The notes under the pieces were generated by a model, which was not told where the DNA came from, searched no databases, and saw nothing but the letters and a program-made list of their open reading frames with translations. A stretch of DNA of 10,134 nt from Pseudomonadota bacterium (GTDB lineage Bacteria; Pseudomonadota; Gammaproteobacteria; Pseudomonadales; Cellvibrionaceae): NCBI GenBank assembly GCA_023416875.1, contig JAEZGT010000335.1:1-10134 (forward strand), in the 5' to 3' direction. A program made the translations under genes and the position numbers. Positions 5,547 to 10,134 of this stretch are shown piece after piece. Within the stretch, counting starts at the first letter, position 1. Each line of letters opens with the position of its first letter.

Positions 5547-5924
5547 ATGAAAGCTTGTGTCACAACCGTTCTGCTGGCGATGTGTGCGTTGCTCAGTGCG
5601 TGTCAAACCACTCCTGCGCTTTATTATTGGGGCTCGTACGAAGACCAGTTGTATAACATGTACAACAAACCGGGAAATGCGCCGCCTGAATTGCAAATCG
5701 ACCAACTGAGCAACGACATTTCTCGCGCGGAAAACAGCGGCAAAAAAATCGCCCCTGGTGTTCACGCGCACTTGGGTTTGATGTATGCCATGGTGGGCAA
5801 TATGGCGGCGGCGGAAGCGGCTTTTACTAATGAGAAAAGGCTCTATCCCGAATCCGCAACATTGTTGGATGGGTTGCTACAGCGCGCCTATGACGCCAAA
5901 CGCAAAAACGGAGGCAAGCTGTGA
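5547..5924 (+). CDS. DUF4810 family lipoprotein
   Basis: This 125-residue protein has a lipoprotein signal ending in lipobox LSAC, with C19 as lipid attachment site and Gln at +2 (outer-membrane sorting). A YYWGSYEDQLYNMY motif (26-39), typical of DUF4810, follows shortly. The middle (about 70-103) resembles one helical TPR-like pair: PGVHAHLGLMYAMVGNMAAAE, then AAFTNEKRLYPES. This suggests protein-protein contact. The ATG at 5547 is chosen because the signal peptide begins there and AGGA lies at 5536-5539; longer in-frame starts would run back into the CsgG-family gene. It starts 13 bases after that gene and overlaps the next by one base, so the three products are probably made together and may form one complex. 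The function is unknown. Confidence 0.8.
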   Translation: MKACVTTVLLAMCALLSACQTTPALYYWGSYEDQLYNMYNKPGNAPPELQIDQLSNDISRAENSGKKIAPGVHAHLGLMYAMVGNMAAAEAAFTNEKRLYPESATLLDGLLQRAYDAKRKNGGKL

Positions 5925-6571
5925 TGCGCCATTTCACCCAGCTTATTTTTGTTTTTGCTGCTGCCTTTATCGCCGGCTGCTCGTCCTCTCCAGCGAAGGA
6001 AAACAGTGTGTTCGCGCAACATCGACCGCTGTCGATTCTGGTGTTGCCGCCGGTGAACAACTCCGTTGAAGTCAACGCGCCTTACACCTATTTATCCACC
6101 ATCTCAAAGCCGCTCGCGGAAAAAGGCTATTACGTTTTCCCGGTGGCGGTGATCGACCAGTTTCTGAAAGAAAATGGGCTGCCTACGCCGGATGAAATGC
6201 ATACAATTCCGCTGGATAAAATTCGCCAGTACATAGGTGCAGACGCGGTGCTGTATGTGACGATTACCGACTGGGGACAAAAATTTCAGGTGATCTCATC
6301 AAAAGCGGTGGTGCGCGCCCATGTGCGTCTGGTGGATACGCGCACCGGCATGCAGTTGTGGGACGCCAGTGTCTACGGCTCTCATGACAACGCCAGCAAC
6401 ACCGGCGGTGGTCTGCTCGGCGCTGTCGTGAGCGCAGTGGTCGATCAAGTGGCGGGGTCGCTCGTCGATTACACGCCGGATGTCGCACGTACGGCTAACC
6501 ACAATGCGCTTTACAATCGCACGCGCGGACTGCCGGATGGGCCTTACCGGGACAAACCGGAGCAGCCCTAA
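5924..6571 (+). CDS. DUF799 / GNA1162-like lipoprotein
   Basis: This 215-residue protein has a lipoprotein signal with lipobox IAGC (C19, Ser at +2). The mature part opens with RPLSILVLPPVNNSVEV (34-50), then PLAEKGYYVFPVAVID (63-78), GADAVLYVTITDWGQKF (105-121) and VRLVDTRTGMQLWDASV (134-150). These are the hallmarks of DUF799, the family of the Neisseria surface antigen GNA1162. Its alpha/beta fold has been compared with periplasmic secretion-system domains, but no activity is established. A Gly/Ala/Val-rich stretch (159-182) could form an amphipathic or membrane-associated helix. The ATG at 5924 overlaps the upstream TGA by one base, with GGAGG at 5910-5914; the GTG one codon earlier is an alternative. 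It is the third lipoprotein of the trio. No motif hints at an enzyme. Confidence 0.82.
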   Translation: MRHFTQLIFVFAAAFIAGCSSSPAKENSVFAQHRPLSILVLPPVNNSVEVNAPYTYLSTISKPLAEKGYYVFPVAVIDQFLKENGLPTPDEMHTIPLDKIRQYIGADAVLYVTITDWGQKFQVISSKAVVRAHVRLVDTRTGMQLWDASVYGSHDNASNTGGGLLGAVVSAVVDQVAGSLVDYTPDVARTANHNALYNRTRGLPDGPYRDKPEQP

Positions 6572-6575
6572 ACCG

Positions 6576-6605
6576 TTGATGTCTAATGAAGTCGTCACTT
6601 TTAAA
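6576..6605 (+). promoter_or_regulatory. Weak promoter candidate for the mla operon
   Basis: TTGATG (6576-6581) and TTTAAA (6600-6605) are 18 bases apart and each match consensus at 4 of 6 positions. They lie in the 56-base gap before mlaF, the only place for a local mla promoter. Read-through from the lipoprotein trio is the alternative, since I see no terminator in this gap. Confidence 0.25.
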
Positions 6606-6627
6606 CTAATCGGAGTGGCGACAATCA

Positions 6628-7470
6628 ATGACAAACATCCCCGAAACTGACTGGAGCGCTATGGCTTCTTCCAATTGGATTGAAATTCGCAACTTAAGCT
6701 TCCGCCGCTCCGATTCCCGTTGGATTTTTAAAGACGTGGATTTGAATATCGAGCGCAATAAAGTCACCGCCATCATGGGACCCAGCGGTTGCGGCAAAAC
6801 CACTCTTCTTAAGCTGATCAGCGGCCAACTCAAACCCGACAGCGGTACGGTTGTGGTTGATGGCATAGACGTCTCCGCACTCGACCGCAACGGGCTGCTC
6901 GCGCTGCGTCGCCGCATGGGCATGCTGTTTCAGAACGGCGCCCTGTTTACCGATCTCTCCGTCTACGAAAATGTCGCCTTTCCCCTGCGGGTCCACACTA
7001 AGCTGCCAGAAGACATCATCCGCGACCTGGTGTTGATGAAGCTTCAGGCCGTCGGTCTGCGCGGCGCGCGGGATCTGATGCCCAATGAGCTGTCCGGTGG
7101 AATGGCCAGACGCGTTGCCCTCGCCAGAACCATCATTCTGGACCCTGAGTTGATCATGTACGACGAACCCTTCGCCGGCCAGGACCCCATTCTAAAAGGC
7201 GTGCTGCTCGACCTGATCCAACGCATCAATCAGAGCATCGCCGCGACGACGATTCTGGTATCCCACGATGTGGTCGAGACCGCGTCCATCGCCGACTACA
7301 TTTTTGTGCTGGCCGGCGGGCACATTATCGGCCAGGGAACGCCAGATGAAGTAATGAATAGCGATGACCCCATGGTGCGGCAGTTCCTGCGCGGCCTACC
7401 CGATGGCCCTGTGCCCTTCCACTATCCCGCCGCCAGTTGGCAGGCCGACCTGTTAAGGGAGCACAGCTGA
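6628..7470 (+). CDS. mlaF: MlaF, ATPase of the Mla phospholipid transport system
   Basis: MlaF is the cytoplasmic ATPase of the inner-membrane MlaFEDB complex, which moves phospholipids between inner membrane and periplasm to keep outer-membrane asymmetry. In this 280-residue product the Walker A motif GPSGCGKTT is at 51-59, the Q-loop glutamine at 102, the ABC signature LSGGM at 155-159, Walker B LIMYDE at 175-180 with catalytic E180, and the switch H213. The ALFTDLSVYENVAFPLR segment (105-121), GQDPI (184-188) and the GLPDGPVPFHYPA tail closely follow E. coli MlaF. The start is unsettled. The ATG at 6628 has GGAG 12 bases upstream, whereas the ATG at 6661 has GGAG only 4 bases upstream but gives 269 residues, the E. 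coli length. It overlaps mlaE by one base. It is not a substitute annotation for the missing ModC: motifs and neighbours are Mla-type. Confidence 0.95.
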   Translation: MTNIPETDWSAMASSNWIEIRNLSFRRSDSRWIFKDVDLNIERNKVTAIMGPSGCGKTTLLKLISGQLKPDSGTVVVDGIDVSALDRNGLLALRRRMGMLFQNGALFTDLSVYENVAFPLRVHTKLPEDIIRDLVLMKLQAVGLRGARDLMPNELSGGMARRVALARTIILDPELIMYDEPFAGQDPILKGVLLDLIQRINQSIAATTILVSHDVVETASIADYIFVLAGGHIIGQGTPDEVMNSDDPMVRQFLRGLPDGPVPFHYPAASWQADLLREHS

Positions 7471-8252
7471 TGCTCAAACATATTCAAGCGCTAGGCGCCT
7501 GGGGCCTCGGCGTCACCGCTGGCCTCGGTCGTGCGACGCAGATCTGGTGCCGCGCGGTGTTCGCGTTGCCGGATTTCCGCGACGGCCCCCGCCTGCTGAT
7601 CCAGCAGATGTATTACGTCGGTGTCTTCTCCATGATCATCATCGTGGTTTCCGGCGTATTGATCGGCATGGTGTTGGCGCTGCAGGGCTATACCGTACTG
7701 GTGCGCTTTGGTGCGGAAGCAGCATTGGGGCAGTTTGTGTCACTTACGTTGCTACGCGAATTAGGCCCGGTGGTGGCGGCGTTGCTCTTTGCTGGCCGCG
7801 CAGGATCAGCCCTGACCGCTGAAATCGGTTTGATGAAAACAACCGAGCAGCTGGTCGCCATGGAAATGATCGGTGTGGATCCGCTGCGCCGGGTGCTGCG
7901 TCCGCGTTTGCTCGCCGGCATAGTGTCCATGCCCCTACTGGCCCAGGTTTTTAACGCCGTGGCGATCTGGGGTGCGGTTATGGTTGGCGTTCATTGGTTG
8001 GGCGTCGATGCCGGCTCCTTCTGGTCGAATATGCAGAACTCGGTGGATTTCAGCGCAGATGTGCTGAACGGTTTTATCAAATCGGTGGTATTTGGCGTGG
8101 TGGTTACCTGGATTGCAGTGTTTCAAGGTTATGACGCGGTACCCACCTCGGCGGGTATCAGCGCCGCCACCACCCGAACCGTGGTGCATTCGTCCCTGGC
8201 CGTATTGGCCTTGGATTTCTTCCTTACCGCAGTCATGTTCGGCATCAGCTGA
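7470..8252 (+). CDS. mlaE: MlaE, permease of the Mla system
   Basis: MlaE forms the dimeric membrane core of MlaFEDB and passes lipid to the MlaD ring. The 260-residue length equals that of E. coli MlaE. An amphipathic N-terminal region (about 1-45) precedes several membrane helices (near 49-75, 88-110, 146-178 and 200-222, and a last one around 240-257). Strongly conserved family segments are IIVVSGVLIGMVL (57-69), LLRELGPVVAALLFAGRAGS (94-113), ALTAEIGLM (114-122), EMIGVDPLRRV (132-142), and YDAVPTSAGISAATTRTVVH (221-240) near the end. The start is the ATG at 7470, overlapping the mlaF stop by one base, with AAGGGAG at 7455-7461. An in-frame TTG at 7437 would only extend into mlaF. Confidence 0.95.
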   Translation: MLKHIQALGAWGLGVTAGLGRATQIWCRAVFALPDFRDGPRLLIQQMYYVGVFSMIIIVVSGVLIGMVLALQGYTVLVRFGAEAALGQFVSLTLLRELGPVVAALLFAGRAGSALTAEIGLMKTTEQLVAMEMIGVDPLRRVLRPRLLAGIVSMPLLAQVFNAVAIWGAVMVGVHWLGVDAGSFWSNMQNSVDFSADVLNGFIKSVVFGVVVTWIAVFQGYDAVPTSAGISAATTRTVVHSSLAVLALDFFLTAVMFGIS

Positions 8253-8286
8253 TTAGACGCAAAACAGATTTTTTTGGAGAAACAGT

Positions 8287-8751
8287 ATGCAGCAACGTCA
8301 AGTGGAACTCGCGGTGGGGGTTTTTATCTTACTGGGCATTATCGCCCTGGCATTTTTGGCGCTGAAAGTGAGCGGCTTGAGTTTTCAGGAAACGCGCAGT
8401 CAAACCTATACGGTGTCGGCGGAGTTCAACAATATCGGCAGCCTGAAACCGCGAGCGAAAGTCAGTATTGCCGGCGTCACCGTCGGCCAGGTCACCAATA
8501 TCCGCCTGGACCCTCTGAGCGCCCGCGCGGTGGTGGAAATGGCCATCAACAAGGATGTTGATTATCTGACCACCGACAGTATTGCGGGCATCAAAACCGC
8601 CGGTGTTTTAGGCGAGCAATATGTGAGCATCAGTGTTGGAGGAGCGCCGGATGTTTTGGAAAATGGAGGCAAAATTATTGACACGCAATCAGCAGTGGTT
8701 TTGGAAGACCTGATCGGTAAGTTTTTAACCAATATGGGCTCCAAGGAATGA
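8287..8751 (+). CDS. mlaD: MlaD, MCE-domain periplasmic ring protein
   Basis: MlaD is anchored in the inner membrane by one helix, and six copies form a periplasmic ring with a hydrophobic pore between MlaE and MlaC. The 154-residue product has the anchor at about 9-28, then the MCE domain (about 40-118). Recognisable segments are FNNIGSLKPRAKVSIAGVTV (47-66), GQVTNIRLDP (67-76) and GIKTAGVLGEQYVSISVG (101-118). SAVVLEDLIGKFL (135-147) matches the pore-lining helix of E. coli MlaD. The protein is about 29 residues shorter than the E. coli one (183), because it lacks most of the polar C-terminal tail; the functional core is intact. The start has GGAG at 8276-8279. The gene begins 34 bases after mlaE, the widest gap in the operon along with that before mlaC. 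Confidence 0.94.
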   Translation: MQQRQVELAVGVFILLGIIALAFLALKVSGLSFQETRSQTYTVSAEFNNIGSLKPRAKVSIAGVTVGQVTNIRLDPLSARAVVEMAINKDVDYLTTDSIAGIKTAGVLGEQYVSISVGGAPDVLENGGKIIDTQSAVVLEDLIGKFLTNMGSKE

Positions 8752-8784
8752 CCACCATCCCTATCATTCATATGAGGTGCTTGT

Positions 8785-9483
8785 ATGCACAGCTATAAAA
8801 CAATCAGCAAAACCTTAATATTTGGCGCGCTGATGGCGATTGTTTTCCACATAAGTTCCGTTGTTGCTGCGGAAGCCACAATTCCGCGAGACGATCCACT
8901 GAAAATGCTGCAAACCGCAACTGACCAGGTTCTGCAAATTGTTGAAGAAACCAAAAAAGAAACCAATCGCGACTCAAAAGCGTTTTACAAAAAAGTCGAC
9001 GATGTCCTCAGCCAGATTGTCGATCTGGAATATTTTGCCCGCGGGGTTATGGCAACGCACGCAAGTGCGCGCCGCTACAAAGCGCTAACGACAGACGAAG
9101 AGCGCAAAGCCTTCCGAGAACGTATTACTCGCTTTAGCTTGGTATTGAAAGATTCCCTGATGTCCAGTTACGCCGACGCGCTTTTGACGTTCGACGGAGA
9201 GCGTATTACCTGGGAACCGCCACCGAAATCCGCCCAGGGGGATGACGTGACTCTGACCCAGATCATTCATGCGAAATCCAACAAACAGTACAAAGCGCAG
9301 TATCGTTTGAAAAAAACGAAAGATGGCTGGCTGGTGCAGAACGTCATTGTTGAGGGCTTGAATCTGGGTGAGGCCTACCGCAACCAATTCGCTGACGCAA
9401 TGGAGAAAAATAAGGGCAACGTGGATTACGTCGTGGAAAACTGGCCGAAATTAATGTCCCGTGTTGCGGTGGAGGCCAAATAA
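8785..9483 (+). CDS. mlaC: MlaC, periplasmic phospholipid carrier
   Basis: MlaC shuttles phospholipid across the periplasm between the outer-membrane MlaA complex and the inner-membrane MlaFEDB complex. The 232-residue product has a signal peptide (1-29, likely cut after VAA). The mature protein carries the family pattern DPLKMLQTATDQVLQIV (37-53), LSQIVDLEYFARGVMA (75-90), YADALLTFDGERI (129-141), KDGWLVQNVIVEGLNLGEAY (179-198) and RNQFADAM (199-206). The GLNLGEAYRNQF segment corresponds to the conserved GINLG-YRNQF motif. The length is slightly above E. coli MlaC (211), partly through a Lys-rich region (57-71). The start is the ATG at 8785 with GAGGTG at 8774-8779. The mlaB gene follows after 2 bases. 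MlaA, its outer-membrane partner, must be encoded elsewhere. Confidence 0.93.
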   Translation: MHSYKTISKTLIFGALMAIVFHISSVVAAEATIPRDDPLKMLQTATDQVLQIVEETKKETNRDSKAFYKKVDDVLSQIVDLEYFARGVMATHASARRYKALTTDEERKAFRERITRFSLVLKDSLMSSYADALLTFDGERITWEPPPKSAQGDDVTLTQIIHAKSNKQYKAQYRLKKTKDGWLVQNVIVEGLNLGEAYRNQFADAMEKNKGNVDYVVENWPKLMSRVAVEAK

Positions 9484-9485
9484 AC

Positions 9486-9803
9486 ATGGCGGCGCCTTCG
9501 GCCCAATGGGTCAAAACTTCTACGCAACTGGAATTGGTCGGTCAGGTTAACTTCGACAATGTGGTAACGCTGCTACGCGACGGTGAATCCTGGATTCACC
9601 AAAGCAGCAGCGAAATATGTCGCGTCAGTCTGAGCGGTTTGACCCACAGCAATAGCGCTGCTGTGGCGCTGATTTTAGGTCTGCGACGGCATGCAGAAAA
9701 ACGTCGCAAAAATATGAGCATTGCCCAAGTGCCGGACAACTTGGTTTCAATGATTCGCCTCGGCGGTCTCGAATGGTTGCTGGACGCGAATTCTGCTATC
9801 TAG
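9486..9803 (+). CDS. mlaB: MlaB, STAS-domain subunit of the Mla transporter
   Basis: MlaB is a small cytoplasmic STAS protein that binds MlaF and stabilises the ATPase. The 105-residue product has the STAS order: an early strand (QLELVGQVNF, 14-23), a first helix (about 24-39), the central strand and turn VSLSGLTHSNSAAVALI (47-63), a helix with LGLRRHAEKRRKNMS, and a final strand/helix ending DNLVSMIRLGGLEWLL. In E. coli the key turn reads DLSGVSRVDTGG; here the aligned residues are SLSGLTHSNSAA, so the functionally important Thr is replaced by S57 and the neighbouring Asp by N56. Sequence similarity is low, as usual for MlaB; position directly after mlaC is the main support. GGAGG lies at 9471-9475, ten bases before the start. 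Confidence 0.88.
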   Translation: MAAPSAQWVKTSTQLELVGQVNFDNVVTLLRDGESWIHQSSSEICRVSLSGLTHSNSAAVALILGLRRHAEKRRKNMSIAQVPDNLVSMIRLGGLEWLLDANSAI

Positions 9804-9852
9804 CGAATAAACCTACCCCACAGAAACATTTCAATAATTAATAGGAAAAACC

Positions 9853-10134
9853 ATGTTGCGCAGCTCCGTCTCCGTTTTCATCTTGGCTCTTTTGTTTTCT
9901 TTCGCGGCAGTGGGTTGCAACAAATCGCAGGATGCCGCAACGGATGGCTCAACAGTGCCGTCACCTTCTAGCGCGCGTTCCGTTGCCCTCGACGTTTATA
10001 AAAGTCCAACGTGTGGCTGCTGTGAAGACTGGATCACTCATGCCAACTCCAATGGCTTCACCTCCACCATTCACCATCCGGAAAATCTCGATCAAATTAA
10101 GCAGCAATTCGGCATAGCACCGAAATATCAATCC
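9853..10134 (+). CDS. DUF411 putative metal-binding lipoprotein, 5' part
   Basis: The frame is open to the right edge, so 94 residues are visible and the C-terminus is missing. An N-terminal signal ends in AVGC (C22), a lipobox-like site; the -3 position is Ala rather than Leu, so ordinary secretion is a possible alternative. A Ser/Thr/Pro-rich linker (30-43) leads to the DUF411 domain, which begins VALDVYKSPTCGCCEDWITH (44-63) with C54, C56 and C57. This CGCC motif after YKSPT is the family hallmark. An NGFTSTIHHPENLDQIKQQFGIAPKYQS stretch follows. DUF411 proteins are predicted to bind metal and often occur near copper-resistance genes; no binding has been shown here. AGGA at 9843-9846 lies six bases before the ATG. 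It begins 49 bases after mlaB and is probably a separate or trailing transcription unit. Confidence 0.88.
   Translation, partial: MLRSSVSVFILALLFSFAAVGCNKSQDAATDGSTVPSPSSARSVALDVYKSPTCGCCEDWITHANSNGFTSTIHHPENLDQIKQQFGIAPKYQS

Noticed and set aside
6532..7410. RGLPDGP shared by the DUF799 protein C-terminus and the MlaF C-terminus
   Set aside because: Flanking residues do not align and MlaF has this segment across the family; most likely coincidence.
6628..7470. The ATPase as the missing ModC of the nearby modAB
   Set aside because: Its GQDPI and GLPDGPVPFHYP segments, length and overlap with mlaE identify MlaF; it lacks the C-terminal Mop/TOBE extension of ModC.
9804..9852. Promoter with AATAAT (9833-9838) for the DUF411 gene
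   Set aside because: No usable -35 element at the right distance, and the start point would fall in the ribosome site.

Overview
The window looks like chromosomal DNA of a Gammaproteobacterium. The Mla proteins match the Escherichia coli set closely in length and motifs, and the lipoproteins and envelope systems are those of a Gram-negative. A marine or soil gammaproteobacterium such as the Cellvibrionaceae would fit, but I cannot fix the genus from the sequence alone. All convincing genes lie on the + strand and are tightly packed. No gene-free stretch exceeds 300 bases; the longest is 1096-1347 (252 bases). I see no tRNA, rRNA, CRISPR array, insertion sequence or phage gene.

Region 1 (1-3237) is iron uptake and energy transduction. 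It holds the 3' part of a PepSY-type membrane protein, an overlapping DUF3325 membrane protein, then tonB, exbB and exbD, closed by a strong hairpin terminator. The gap before tonB holds a good sigma70-like promoter with a Fur-box-like palindrome between and over its elements, followed about 100 nt later by a textbook rho-independent terminator that lies before tonB. This arrangement suggests a Fur-repressed small RNA of RyhB/PrrF type, or a tonB leader with an attenuator. It is the most interesting signal here.

Region 2 (3328-4779) is modA-modB, the binding protein and permease of a molybdate ABC importer. The usual ATPase gene modC is absent. This block is visibly more AT-rich than the tonB region.

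Region 3 (4782-6571) starts with a TTGACA-17-GATACT promoter embedded in an inverted repeat. It then carries three lipoprotein genes: a short CsgG-family protein, a DUF4810 protein and a DUF799/GNA1162-like protein. This is a recurring but functionally unresolved outer-membrane trio.

Region 4 (6628-9803) is a complete mlaFEDCB operon. It encodes the inner-membrane MlaFEDB lipid transporter (ATPase, permease, MCE protein, STAS protein) and the periplasmic carrier MlaC, which keep outer-membrane lipid asymmetry. The outer-membrane partner MlaA is not in the window.

Region 5 (9853-end) is the 5' part of a DUF411 putative metal-binding lipoprotein with a Cys-Gly-Cys-Cys motif, cut by the window edge.
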